A stretch of 24,770 bases of DNA, from NCBI GenBank assembly GCA_905214955.1, contig CAJMON010000050.1, positions 1 through 24,770 on the forward strand, written 5' to 3'. The notes below the pieces were generated by a model. It had not been told where the DNA came from. It saw nothing but the letters and a program-made list of their open reading frames with translations, and searched no databases. Of the stretch, positions 1 through 7,663 are shown one piece after another (within the stretch, counting starts at the first letter, position 1; each line of letters begins with the position of its first letter). Origin of the DNA: an uncultured bacterium (GTDB lineage: Bacteria > Bacillota > Clostridia > Lachnospirales > Lachnospiraceae). The position numbers were made by a program, and so were the translations under genes.

Positions 1-54
1 CCAGTCTTTAATAACACCGACTCTCAGGCCGTGTGGATTAACTTTCTGTCCCAT
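1..54 (-). CDS. rpsC: 30S ribosomal protein S3 (5' end only)
   Basis: Only the first 18 codons lie in the window; they read MGQKVNPHGLRVGVIKDW, the standard S3 N-terminus. S3 binds the 30S head near the mRNA entry site. The ATG is 10 bp past the rplV stop, and its AGGAGG ribosome binding site (61-66) runs up to that stop, so the gene is coupled in the S10 operon. Order rplV-rpsC is the normal one. The rest is outside the window. Confidence 0.95.
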   Translation of the reverse strand, partial: MGQKVNPHGLRVGVIKDW

Positions 55-64
55 GCTTTACCTC

Positions 65-451
65 CTACTTCTCATTCAGCACGATAGTGATGTGGCTCAT
101 TCTCTTTTCGATTCTGTAAGCCCGGCCCTGTGCTCTCGGTCTGATTCTCTTCATTGTCGGTCCTTTGTTTGCGTAGCACTCTTCTACGTACAGGTCGTCA
201 ATGTTCATTCCGTTGTTGTTCTCAGCATTTGCAATGGCTGATTTCAGTAATTTTGTGATAATCTCAGAAGCATAACGGGGATTGTAGGTTACAATACCCA
301 GAGCAGTCTTAACGTCTTTGCCTCTGATGGCATCTAATACGAAGCAAGCCTTCTGGACAGATACGCGAGCGTAAGATAACTTAGCTGACGGTCTTGTGTC
401 CTTCTGTGCATTTCTTTCTCTCTTAATTTGGGATCTATGTCCTTTTGCCAT
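65..451 (-). CDS. rplV: 50S ribosomal protein L22
   Basis: This 128-residue protein carries the L22 core, including the C-terminal segment GPTMKRIRPRAQGRAYRI whose beta-hairpin lines the peptide exit tunnel. It is longer than the usual 110 or so residues because of a basic N-terminal extension (MAKGHRSQIKRERNAQKD), a form I associate with Lachnospiraceae. GGAGG lies a few bases ahead of the ATG. It sits between rpsS and rpsC in the standard S10 operon order and will be co-transcribed with them. Confidence 0.97.
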   Translation of the reverse strand: MAKGHRSQIKRERNAQKDTRPSAKLSYARVSVQKACFVLDAIRGKDVKTALGIVTYNPRYASEIITKLLKSAIANAENNNGMNIDDLYVEECYANKGPTMKRIRPRAQGRAYRIEKRMSHITIVLNEK

Positions 452-477
452 GAATGAAACCTCCTTTCAACTATCTC

Positions 478-759
478 TTACTTACGGCCAGATTTTTTCT
501 CGTCTTTGCCGTGTCCTCTGTAGGTACGGGTTGCTACAAACTCTCCGAGTTTGTGGCCTACCATATCTTCAGTTACGTATACAGGCACATGTTTTCTTCC
601 ATCATGAATAGCAATTGTATGTCCAACCATCTGCGGGAAGATTGTGGAACGGCGTGACCAGGTTTTGATCACAGCCTTATCCCCTGCAGCGTTCATTGCA
701 TCTACCTTTTTCAGTAAGCTGGCATCTGCAAATGGTCCTTTTTTCAGTGAGCGAGCCAT
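478..759 (-). CDS. rpsS: 30S ribosomal protein S19
   Basis: The 93-residue length and the sequence MARSLKKGPFAD at the start, with the GHKLGEFVATRTYRGH block near the end, are those of S19, which pairs with S13 in the 30S head. A strong AGGAGG site precedes the ATG. It is encoded between rplB and rplV with short gaps, as in other S10 operons. Confidence 0.97.
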   Translation of the reverse strand: MARSLKKGPFADASLLKKVDAMNAAGDKAVIKTWSRRSTIFPQMVGHTIAIHDGRKHVPVYVTEDMVGHKLGEFVATRTYRGHGKDEKKSGRK

Positions 760-792
760 AGGTTCTAACCTCCTTGTTTGATTCCGAATTTA

Positions 793-1635
793 TTAGTTGA
801 TAGCTTTACCGTCACGTCTTCTTACGATAAGCTTGTTAGACTTCTTGTTTTTCTTTCTGGTCTTCAGGCCAAGAGCAGGCTTGCCCCAGGGAGTGGAGGG
901 ACCCGGACGTCCGATACCAGTCTTACCTTCACCACCACCATGCGGATGGTCATTCGGGTTCATAACAGAACCACGGACTGTCGGGCGGATACCCATGTGA
1001 CGTTTTCTACCAGCTTTACCGATGTTGATCAGATTATGCTCAGCATTTCCGATGATACCAACAGTTGCGCGGCAGATGATCGGAACCATTCTCATTTCGC
1101 CGGAGGGCAGACGTAAGGTTGCATATTTGCCTTCCTTAGCCATCAGCTGTGCGCCGTTACCAGCGGAACGAACCAGCTGTCCGCCTTTTCCAGGATACAG
1201 CTCTACGTTGTGTACCATAGTACCAACCGGGATCTCAGATAACGGCAGGCAGTTACCTACACGTACTTCTGCTCCAGAACCGCTCATAACTTTCATACCA
1301 TCTTTTAAGCCCTGCGGAGCCAGGATATATGCTTTCTCGCCGTCTGCGTAGCAGATCAGAGCGATGTTTGCAGTTCTGTTCGGATCGTACTCGATACCTA
1401 CTACTGTTGCGGGGATTCCATCTTTTCTTCTCTTGAAGTCGATGATTCTGTACTGTCTGCGGATTCCGCCTCCACGATGTCTTACAGTAATTTTTCCCTG
1501 GTTGTTACGGCCAGAGTTCTTTGCCAGAGACATGGTCAGGCTTTTTTCCGGTACATATTTGGTGATTTCAGAGAAATCGGAACCGGTCATATGTCTTCTG
1601 GAGGGGGTATATGGTCTATAGGTTTTGATTCCCAT
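793..1635 (-). CDS. rplB: 50S ribosomal protein L2
   Basis: L2 binds 23S rRNA close to the peptidyl transferase centre. The protein is 280 residues from MGIKTYRPYTPSRRHMT, and it ends with the diagnostic NPNDHPHGGGEGK and GLKTRKKNKKSNK segments around the conserved functional histidine. The reading frame is open 12 codons further upstream, to 1671, but an AAGGAG site sits right before the ATG at 1635 and L2 homology starts there, so I take 1635 as the start. It lies between rplW and rpsS in the normal order. Confidence 0.97.
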   Translation of the reverse strand: MGIKTYRPYTPSRRHMTGSDFSEITKYVPEKSLTMSLAKNSGRNNQGKITVRHRGGGIRRQYRIIDFKRRKDGIPATVVGIEYDPNRTANIALICYADGEKAYILAPQGLKDGMKVMSGSGAEVRVGNCLPLSEIPVGTMVHNVELYPGKGGQLVRSAGNGAQLMAKEGKYATLRLPSGEMRMVPIICRATVGIIGNAEHNLINIGKAGRKRHMGIRPTVRGSVMNPNDHPHGGGEGKTGIGRPGPSTPWGKPALGLKTRKKNKKSNKLIVRRRDGKAIN

Positions 1636-1699
1636 TGTTGTTGCTCCTTTCGAATATTCGTTATCGTGCATTCCTGCACATAGGTGGAAGGACTATGAA

Positions 1700-1999
1700 T
1701 TAAAGTCCTTCGAAGATCTCGATTTCCTTGCTGTCCTCAGTCAGGGCAACAATGGCTTTCTTGGTCTTAGCAGTCTTTCCAACTGTCATGCCGCGTCTTT
1801 TCTTTTTACCGTCCATGTTCATGGTGTTTACGCTCTTAACTTTGGTTCCCTCGAACATTTTTTCAACGGCTTCTTTGATCTGGCTCTTGTTTGCTTCCGG
1901 ATGAACCAGGAATGTGTATTTTTTCTCACCCATGGCATTCATGCTCTTCTCGGTGATGACCGGTTTCAGGATTACGTCATAGTACATAATTGCTGCCAT
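1700..1999 (-). CDS. rplW: 50S ribosomal protein L23
   Basis: This is a 99-residue L23, which sits at the exit of the ribosomal tunnel and docks trigger factor and SRP. The motif DVILKPVITEKSM at the N-terminus and the basic NTMNMDGKKKRRG loop identify it. Its ATG shares one base with the rplD stop (TAATG), and a GGAGG site lies about 11 bases upstream inside rplD, so translation is probably coupled. An internal ATG at codon 5 has no better site. Confidence 0.97.
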   Translation of the reverse strand: MAAIMYYDVILKPVITEKSMNAMGEKKYTFLVHPEANKSQIKEAVEKMFEGTKVKSVNTMNMDGKKKRRGMTVGKTAKTKKAIVALTEDSKEIEIFEGL

Positions 2000-2619
2000 T
2001 ATGCGTACACCTCCTCGATGGTTGCCACAGCGTCCTTTGTCAGAACTACGGTGTTGTATTTCAGAATATCAAATACGTTGATGGTGTTTGTCTGAGCAGT
2101 TTTTACATCCGGGATGTTCTTTGCAGACATAACAACATTGGTATCATTGTCATTGAGAACTACCAGAGCTTTGTTTACGTTCAGGTTCTTCAGTACAGAA
2201 GCCATAGCTTTTGTCTTGATGGAATCGAACTTCAGCTCGTCAACTACGATCAGCTTGTTCTCCTGTACTCTGGAGGTCAGAGCGGATTTCAGAGCTGCTC
2301 TCTTTTCTTTCTTGTTCATTTTCAGAGTGTAATCTCTGGGAACCGGAGCGAATACTACGCCGCCGCCAGTCCACTGCGGAGCTCTGGTTGAACCCTGTCT
2401 TGCATGACCGGTTCCTTTCTGTCTCCAGGGCTTTCTTCCACCGCCGGATACCTCGGAACGGGTTTTAGCTTTCTGAGTACCCTGACGATTATTTGCAAGC
2501 TGGTTTACAACTGCCATGTGTACCAGGTGCTCGTTTACTTCAACACCGAATACAGCATCGTTCAGTTCGATGGTGCCAACTTCTTTGCCTTCCATATTGT
2601 AAACAGATACGTTTGCCAT
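1999..2619 (-). CDS. rplD: 50S ribosomal protein L4
   Basis: The 206-residue protein carries the L4 internal-loop segment (KTRSEVSGGGRKPWRQKGTG, then HARQGSTRAPQW) that reaches into the peptide tunnel. In Escherichia coli L4 also represses its own S10 operon by binding the leader; whether that happens here is unknown, but the leader at 3742-3977 is a place to look. The gene lies between rplC and rplW and overlaps rplW by one base. Confidence 0.97.
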   Translation of the reverse strand: MANVSVYNMEGKEVGTIELNDAVFGVEVNEHLVHMAVVNQLANNRQGTQKAKTRSEVSGGGRKPWRQKGTGHARQGSTRAPQWTGGGVVFAPVPRDYTLKMNKKEKRAALKSALTSRVQENKLIVVDELKFDSIKTKAMASVLKNLNVNKALVVLNDNDTNVVMSAKNIPDVKTAQTNTINVFDILKYNTVVLTKDAVATIEEVYA

Positions 2620-2649
2620 CTGTGTGTTCCTCCTTTCTTAAATCAGTGC

Positions 2650-3285
2650 TTACTTACCGGATTTAACGGTTTCTTTGATCGTTACTAATGCTTTCTTCGG
2701 TCCCGGTACAGCACCTTTCACTAAGAGAAGATTCTTTTCTGCGTCCACTCTTACGATCTCCAGGTTCTGAATGGTGATCTTCTTAGCTCCCATATGTCCC
2801 GGCATTCCTTTTCCTTTGAATACCTTGCTCGGATCAGAGCAGGCACCATTGGAACCCTGATGACGATGGAATTTGGAACCGTGAGCCATCGGTCCTCTGT
2901 GCTGGCCGTGTCTCTTGATAGCGCCCTGGAATCCTTTTCCTTTGGAAATGGCAGTGGCATCTACCTTGTCGCCTGCAGCAAAGATATCAGCTTTGATTTC
3001 CTGAGCTACTGCATAATCAGCAGTGTTCTCAAATTTGAACTCGCGGATGAATCTCTTGCAGCTTACGCCAGCCTTGTCAAACATTCCCTTTAACGGTTTG
3101 TTGACCAGTTTTTCTCTCTTGTCCATGAAGCCAACCTGTACTGCCTCATATCCGTCGTTTTCAACGGTTTTGATCTGAGTCACTACGCAGGGGCCAGCCT
3201 GAAGTACGGTTACCGGTGTCAGTACACCGTCTTCGTTGAAGATCTGGGTCATTCCGACCTTTGTTGCTAAAATCGCTTTCTTCAT
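2650..3285 (-). CDS. rplC: 50S ribosomal protein L3
   Basis: The start MKKAILATKVGMTQIF and the central GKGFQGAIKRHGQHRGPMAHG segment with its conserved glutamine are those of L3, one of the first proteins to assemble on 23S rRNA. It has 211 residues, the usual length, and is preceded by AGGAGG. It follows rpsJ after an unusually long 144-bp gap and is followed 30 bp later by rplD. Confidence 0.97.
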   Translation of the reverse strand: MKKAILATKVGMTQIFNEDGVLTPVTVLQAGPCVVTQIKTVENDGYEAVQVGFMDKREKLVNKPLKGMFDKAGVSCKRFIREFKFENTADYAVAQEIKADIFAAGDKVDATAISKGKGFQGAIKRHGQHRGPMAHGSKFHRHQGSNGACSDPSKVFKGKGMPGHMGAKKITIQNLEIVRVDAEKNLLLVKGAVPGPKKALVTIKETVKSGK

Positions 3286-3429
3286 TGTTTTACCTCCTGT
3301 TCTTCTACAGCGGATTACCTTTCAGCAATCATCCTAGTCAAACAGTCAATATAAGTGGAACGAAACGTTGCTTCTATATTAACCTTTTAGGATATGCTCT
3401 ATATTATGATACGTTCTTGGGCGCAGGTT
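3286..3429 (-). other. long rpsJ-rplC spacer with imperfect hairpin
   Basis: Genes of this operon are usually separated by a few tens of bases, but 144 bp lie here without an open frame. On the minus strand an imperfect hairpin can form: ATATA (3375-3379) with TATAT (3349-3353), and an inner AACG-TTT-CGTT stem. I see no convincing promoter. It may be an RNA element or just a loose spacer. Confidence 0.35.
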
Positions 3430-3741
3430 TTATTTCATCTTGATGTCGATGTAAACACCTGCAGGCATTTCCAGTCTGGACAGCGCATCTACTGTCTTCT
3501 GGGTCGGGGTAATGATGTCGATCAGTCTCTTGTGAGTTCTCTGCTCAAACTGTTCTCTGGAATCTTTGTATTTATGAACAGCTCTTAAGATGGTAACTAC
3601 TTCTTTCTTTGTCGGAAGGGGTACCGGGCCGCTCACCTTAGATCCAGTTTTCTTTACAGTTTCGATGATTTTCTTTGCAGATGCATCAACCAGTTCATGG
3701 TCGTATGCTTTTAATGTGATTCTCATTACTTGACTTGCCAT
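3430..3741 (-). CDS. rpsJ: 30S ribosomal protein S10 / NusJ
   Basis: This 103-residue S10 contains RITLKAYDHELVDASAKKI near the start and the conserved GPVPLPTKKEVVTILRAVHK core. S10 works in the 30S head and, as NusE, with NusB in antitermination. The start at 3741 has a GGAGG site about 9 bases upstream; an ATG at codon 6 lacks one. It is the first gene of the S10 operon, behind a 235-nt leader and a strong promoter. Confidence 0.97.
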   Translation of the reverse strand: MASQVMRITLKAYDHELVDASAKKIIETVKKTGSKVSGPVPLPTKKEVVTILRAVHKYKDSREQFEQRTHKRLIDIITPTQKTVDALSRLEMPAGVYIDIKMK

Positions 3742-3977
3742 AAAAAAAGTCGCCTCCTATTCGCACTTTTATGTTTAAGTACGACAAGCGGTGACTGCAC
3801 ACTCTCCCGTGTGTATCGCGTCGATACGATTTCACACGTTGTTCCTGCGCTTGGGCAGGCAGTTAATTTGTACAGTGACTTGTCGCCAGTTTCCAGAACT
3901 TGACATTCGCTCCACGGAAAACCTGCGGAATTTTGACCGCAGCAACCTCACGTTTCAACGCTATCAAGGTCACAACA
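3742..3977 (-). promoter_or_regulatory. structured 5' leader of the S10 operon
   Basis: Roughly 235 nt separate the inferred transcription start from rpsJ with no reading frame that resembles a protein. Several helices are visible: CTGCGG/CCGCAG (3923-3928 with 3937-3942), CCTGC/GCAGG (3844-3848 with 3855-3859), a two-part hairpin with CGTGT/ACACG outside (3808-3812 with 3834-3838) and GTATCG/CGATAC inside (3813-3818 with 3822-3827), and a long-range stem ACGACAAG/CTTGTCGC (3781-3788 with 3879-3886) enclosing the latter two. Such a leader fits autogenous control by an r-protein of the operon (L4 in E. coli), but which protein binds here cannot be told. There is no obvious terminator before rpsJ. 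Confidence 0.7.
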
Positions 3978-3983
3978 CGAGGT

Positions 3984-4012
3984 ATTATAGCGTATCTCTT
4001 TTCAAAATGCAA
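3984..4012 (-). promoter_or_regulatory. sigma-A promoter of the S10 operon
   Basis: On the minus strand TTGCAT (4007-4012) and a perfect TATAAT (3984-3989) are separated by exactly 17 bp. The A/T-rich stretch just upstream (4013-4050) could act as an UP element, fitting a strong ribosomal promoter. Transcription should begin near 3977. Confidence 0.88.
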
Positions 4013-4060
4013 GTAGTTTTTTTCATCTTTTTTATTTTCTTTTGTACTTTTTTGAATACA

Positions 4061-4105
4061 AGAAGACACAGCCTCTGGAGGCTTTTCTCCCTGGCTGTGT
4101 CTTCT
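4061..4105 (-). terminator. probable intrinsic terminator after trpS
   Basis: A perfect 13-bp inverted repeat, AGAAGACACAGCC (4061-4073) and GGCTGTGTCTTCT (4093-4105), follows the trpS stop by about 17 bp. Read on the minus strand, the GC-rich part of the stem is followed by TTCTTGTATTC, a broken U-rich tract, so termination is likely but perhaps leaky into the S10 promoter region. Confidence 0.6.
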
Positions 4106-4122
4106 AAAAATGCTGTTTCTTC

Positions 4123-5184
4123 CTATTTAAAATACTCTTCGCCGTCGAAGTAATTGATCTTCATGGCTGCCTTTACATCTTTGACTGTCTCGGCCGCTTT
4201 GGCTTCTGCCACTTTGGTGCCTGCCTGGAGAATGTCGTAAACATCCGGAAGCTTCTGCTCCCACATTTTTCTCCGCTCTCTGATAGGAGCCAGTTCGGAT
4301 TCCATGACTTTGTTCAGGAACTTCTTCACCTTCACATCGCCAAGGCCGCCCCGTTTGTAATGGTCTTTCAGCTCATCCAGGTTTGCATAATCCGGAAGGA
4401 ACTCTGCGAAGTGCTCCGGACGGCTGAAAGCATCCAGGTAAATGAATACCGGGTTGCCGTCTACATTTCCCGGATCTTCCACGCGCAGGTGATTCGGATC
4501 GGTAAACATTGACATGATCTTCTTCTTCACCACGTCTGCCTCATCGGACAGATAGATGCAGTTTCCAAGGGACTTACTCATCTTTGCCTTGCCATCAATG
4601 CCCGGCAGACGTAAACATGCCTTGTTGGAAGGAAGCACGATCTCCGGCTCTGTCAGGGTCTCACCATACACGGAATTGAACTTGTGGACGATCTCCTTGC
4701 ACTGCTCCAGCATAGGCATCTGGTCTTCTCCTACCGGAACAGCTGTTGCACGGAATGCGGTGATATCTGCTGCCTGGCTGATGGGATAGCAGAAGAATCC
4801 TACCGGGATGCTGGCTTCGAAGTTTCTCTGCTGAATCTCTGCTTTCACAGTAGGGTTTCTCTGCACTCTGGAAACGGTCACCAGGTTCATATAATAAAAG
4901 GTAAGTTCTGTCAGCTCCGGTACCATGGACTGAATGAAAATGGTAGACTTGTCCGGATCAATACCGCATGCCAGGTAATCCAATGCAACCTGGATAATGT
5001 TCTGGCGTACCTTCTCCGGATGCTCCGCATTGTCTGTCAGTGCCTGGGCATCTGCAATCATAATGTAAATCTCATCGTAGATCCCTGAATTCTGCAGTTT
5101 TACCCGCTCGCTTAAAGAGCCTACATAATGTCCTACGTGAAGCCGTCCTGTGGGGCGGTCACCGGTTAAAATAATCTTTTTCAT
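4123..5184 (-). CDS. trpS: tryptophan-tRNA ligase
   Basis: Tryptophanyl-tRNA synthetase charges tRNA-Trp with tryptophan in the cytoplasm. The 353-residue protein has the class I signatures: PTGRLHVGHY with HVGH as the HIGH motif at residues 16-19, and KMSKS at 201-205 in the context GIDGKAKMSKSLGN. Length is slightly above the usual 330-340. An AAAGGA site precedes the ATG. It starts only 32 bp after the M18 aminopeptidase gene and has no T-box leader in that gap, so it is probably read from the promoter at 6661-6689. Confidence 0.96.
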   Translation of the reverse strand: MKKIILTGDRPTGRLHVGHYVGSLSERVKLQNSGIYDEIYIMIADAQALTDNAEHPEKVRQNIIQVALDYLACGIDPDKSTIFIQSMVPELTELTFYYMNLVTVSRVQRNPTVKAEIQQRNFEASIPVGFFCYPISQAADITAFRATAVPVGEDQMPMLEQCKEIVHKFNSVYGETLTEPEIVLPSNKACLRLPGIDGKAKMSKSLGNCIYLSDEADVVKKKIMSMFTDPNHLRVEDPGNVDGNPVFIYLDAFSRPEHFAEFLPDYANLDELKDHYKRGGLGDVKVKKFLNKVMESELAPIRERRKMWEQKLPDVYDILQAGTKVAEAKAAETVKDVKAAMKINYFDGEEYFK

Positions 5185-5216
5185 ACTCTTGGATTCCTTT
5201 GTCTCGTCTTATAGTC

Positions 5217-6596
5217 TCAAATCTTTTCCAGAAATGCCTTGTAGCCTCTGTATGCTTCGTAAATATCTACCTTGCTGGCTACTTCCCAGGGTGCGTGCAT
5301 ATTCTGCACGGCCACACCGCTGTCGATGACTTCCATGCCGTAGTTTGCCATGATGTAGGCGATGGTGCCGCCGCCGCCCTGGTCTACTTTTCCAAGCTCG
5401 CTGGTCTGCCAGGATACGTCTGCGTCATCTAACACACGTCGGATATCTGCGATGAATTCCGGATTGGCATCGTTGGAACCACTCTTTCCTCTGGAACCGG
5501 TGTATTTATTAAAGCACAGGCCCTTGCACAGGTATGCGGCATTGTTTTTCTCCATAACTTCCGGGTAATTGGGATCGAAAGCTGCGCTCACATCAGAAGA
5601 AAGCATTCTGGAATGCTGCAGGCAGCGGCGCAGAGTCAGTTCACTATACTGTCCCATGCAGTTTAACAGCTCTGCTGCCATGTTTTCAAAGAATCTGGAG
5701 TGCATACCGGTAGCTCCCACACTTCCGATCTCCTCTTTGTCTACCAGAAGGCATACACAGGTTTTTTCCGGTGCTTCCACATCCAGAATCGCCTTGTAGG
5801 AAGGATAGGCACAAATTCTATCGTCATGACCGTAACCGATAATCATACTGCTGTCCAGACCATAATTTCTTGCCGGGCCTGCCGGTACCACTTCCAGCTC
5901 TGCGGAAATAAAATCTTCTTCTTCCAGATCGTATTTCTCTTTTAACAGATTCAGGATGTACTTTTTCACCGGTTCTTTTTCTTCTCCATTAAGTGGAATG
6001 CTGCCTACCAGGATATTCAGGTTCTCACCCTCTACTACCTTTGCCGCATTCTTGCCCATCTGGTCTCCTGCCAGATGAATCAGAAGATCAGAAATGCCAA
6101 CCACCGGATCTGCAGGATCTTCACCGATCACAACGGATACGCTGGTGCCGTCTTTCTTTACAACTACTCCATGAAGAGCCATCGGAAGGGCTACCCACTG
6201 ATATTTCTTGATACCGCCATAGTAATGGGTATCCAGAAGTGCCAGCCCGTTATCCTCATACAACGGATTCTGCTTCAGGTCCAGACGCGGGGAGTCAATA
6301 TGGGCACCTAAAATGTTCATGCCCTTCTCCATGGGTACTTTTCCGATGTGGAACAGTGCCAGTGTTTTTCCCATGCACTGGGCATACACTTTGTCACCTG
6401 CTTTTAAAGCTTCTCCAGAAGCAATCACTTTTTCCAGATCCTGATATCCTGCCTCTTCCGCTTCTTTGATGGCAGTCTTTGTGCACTCACGCTCTGTCTT
6501 GCACTCAGAAAGAAACTTCCGGTAGCCTTCTGCAAAAGACTCCACTTCGTCTCTGGCACTGCCTTCGTATTTCAGCCATGCATTTTTTCTTTCCAT
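5217..6596 (-). CDS. M18 family aminopeptidase
   Basis: This looks like a cytosolic zinc aminopeptidase of family M18 (aspartyl aminopeptidase/Ape1 type), removing N-terminal residues from peptides. Metal and catalytic residues are in place: GAHIDSPR with H99 and D101, GYGHDDR near 255-260, DKEEIGS with the catalytic glutamate pair near 288-289, and a C-terminal NMHAPWEV histidine. The protein is 459 residues from MERKNAWLKY. The frame allows an ATG three codons earlier (6605), but AGGAG is 10 bases before the 6596 ATG and only one base before the earlier one, so 6596 is preferred. It is first in a two-gene unit with trpS. Confidence 0.93.
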   Translation of the reverse strand: MERKNAWLKYEGSARDEVESFAEGYRKFLSECKTERECTKTAIKEAEEAGYQDLEKVIASGEALKAGDKVYAQCMGKTLALFHIGKVPMEKGMNILGAHIDSPRLDLKQNPLYEDNGLALLDTHYYGGIKKYQWVALPMALHGVVVKKDGTSVSVVIGEDPADPVVGISDLLIHLAGDQMGKNAAKVVEGENLNILVGSIPLNGEEKEPVKKYILNLLKEKYDLEEEDFISAELEVVPAGPARNYGLDSSMIIGYGHDDRICAYPSYKAILDVEAPEKTCVCLLVDKEEIGSVGATGMHSRFFENMAAELLNCMGQYSELTLRRCLQHSRMLSSDVSAAFDPNYPEVMEKNNAAYLCKGLCFNKYTGSRGKSGSNDANPEFIADIRRVLDDADVSWQTSELGKVDQGGGGTIAYIMANYGMEVIDSGVAVQNMHAPWEVASKVDIYEAYRGYKAFLEKI

Positions 6597-6660
6597 GTTT
6601 ATCATACTCCTGTGTTTTCTTTTTCTTCATTCTTTATTTCTTTCATTTCCATGCAGTTCT

Positions 6661-6689
6661 ATTGTATCCTATTCCGTTGTTCCGGTCAA
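6661..6689 (-). promoter_or_regulatory. sigma-A promoter of the M18 peptidase-trpS unit
   Basis: TTGACC (6684-6689) and TACAAT (6661-6666) on the minus strand, with a 17-bp spacer, lie about 65 bp upstream of the peptidase start. The divergent promoter for the GNAT gene starts 50 bp away. Confidence 0.8.
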
Positions 6690-6739
6690 GCGGACCACCC
6701 GGCACATTCTTCTTTCTTCCACGTTTTTTTCAGAAATCA

Positions 6740-6768
6740 TTGAATCTGGCCGGATTATCCGCTATAAT
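6740..6768 (+). promoter_or_regulatory. sigma-A promoter of the GNAT-methyltransferase unit
   Basis: TTGAAT (6740-6745) and a perfect TATAAT (6763-6768) are 17 bp apart, 29 bp before the ATG of the acetyltransferase gene. Transcription probably starts near 6775, leaving a short leader holding the AAAGGAG ribosome binding site. Confidence 0.82.
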
Positions 6769-6797
6769 CGTTACAGTTACGGAAAGGAGACGTCTGC

Positions 6798-7637
6798 ATG
6801 AACCAGGAAGCCTATATGAATCTTATCGAGGAAATTTCCCTGAACGCGTGGCCATCCCACAAAATCGAGCTGTATGACGGGTGGCTGATCCGTTTTTCCC
6901 ACAATTATACCCACCGCACCAACAGCGTACAGCAGGTGGGCACTTCTCTCATTCCCATTGAAGAAAAAATTGCCTACTGTGAAACCATGTATGCGAACTA
7001 TCATACCCCCTCTATTTTCAAGATCAGTCCGCTTCTGGACCCGTCTTTTGATAAACTTCTGGAGGACAAAGGGTATGAGATCCAGCACACCACTGAAGTG
7101 ATGATTATGGATCTGGAGCATTTAAATGCCTGGGCGCCCCTCTCTGCCGAACATGAATATTATGGCCGGAACTCCGGACTTCCCTCCTGTGTCTTTTATC
7201 CAGGAGAAATCATCGTCCAGCTTCGGGACCGGATTGTGGATGAGTGGATTACCTCTCTGTTCCGTTTAAATGGGACCACCAATCCCACCCTGCGCCGGAT
7301 TGTTCCGTCCATGTTTAAAGCCATTCCCAAAGAAACCATTGTTGCCTTTGCTGAGATTGACGGGCGGATGGTAGCTTCCGGACTTGGCATTTTAGACCGG
7401 GGCCATGTGGGGCTTTATGCCATTTACGTAGACCCCAGCTGCCGCCACAAAGGCTTTGCGAGAGCCATCTGCAGCACCATTTTAACAGAAGCAAAGAAAA
7501 AGGGAGCGAAAAAAGCTTACCTTCAGGTGGTAAAAGGAAACACATTTGCCAAGGAGCTTTACACCTCCCTTGGTTTTGAAGATTTTTACACGTACTGGTT
7601 CCGCGCCAAGGACGTACAGAATGAAAAAGAAAGATAA
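6798..7637 (+). CDS. GNAT family N-acetyltransferase
   Basis: The C-terminal half is a GNAT domain: YAIYVDPSCRHKGFARAI holds beta-strand 4 and an acetyl-CoA binding loop of the R-x-x-G-x-A type, followed by the usual NTFAKELYTSLGF strand-helix before a YWFRAK end. The N-terminal 130 residues, beginning with WPSHKIELYDGWLIRFS, look like the degenerate first domain of two-domain GNAT proteins. The 279-residue protein has AAAGGAG upstream. Substrate is unknown. Its stop overlaps the next gene's open frame (TAATG), so the two form an operon. Confidence 0.9.
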   Translation: MNQEAYMNLIEEISLNAWPSHKIELYDGWLIRFSHNYTHRTNSVQQVGTSLIPIEEKIAYCETMYANYHTPSIFKISPLLDPSFDKLLEDKGYEIQHTTEVMIMDLEHLNAWAPLSAEHEYYGRNSGLPSCVFYPGEIIVQLRDRIVDEWITSLFRLNGTTNPTLRRIVPSMFKAIPKETIVAFAEIDGRMVASGLGILDRGHVGLYAIYVDPSCRHKGFARAICSTILTEAKKKGAKKAYLQVVKGNTFAKELYTSLGFEDFYTYWFRAKDVQNEKER

Positions 7638-7663
7638 TGAAAAAGAAAGATGAGGAAAATACA

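Noticed and set aside
793..1116. Plus-strand open frames opposite the ribosomal genes and elsewhere
   Set aside because: They are antisense shadows of clear genes, with no ribosome binding sites or recognisable domains.
3863..4069. Small minus-strand frame of 68 codons in the S10 leader
   Set aside because: It spans the promoter at 3984-4012, has no recognisable domain, and overlaps the paired regions of the leader.
5185..5216. T-box leader for trpS
   Set aside because: Only 32 bp separate trpS from the preceding gene, with no T-box sequence or antiterminator.
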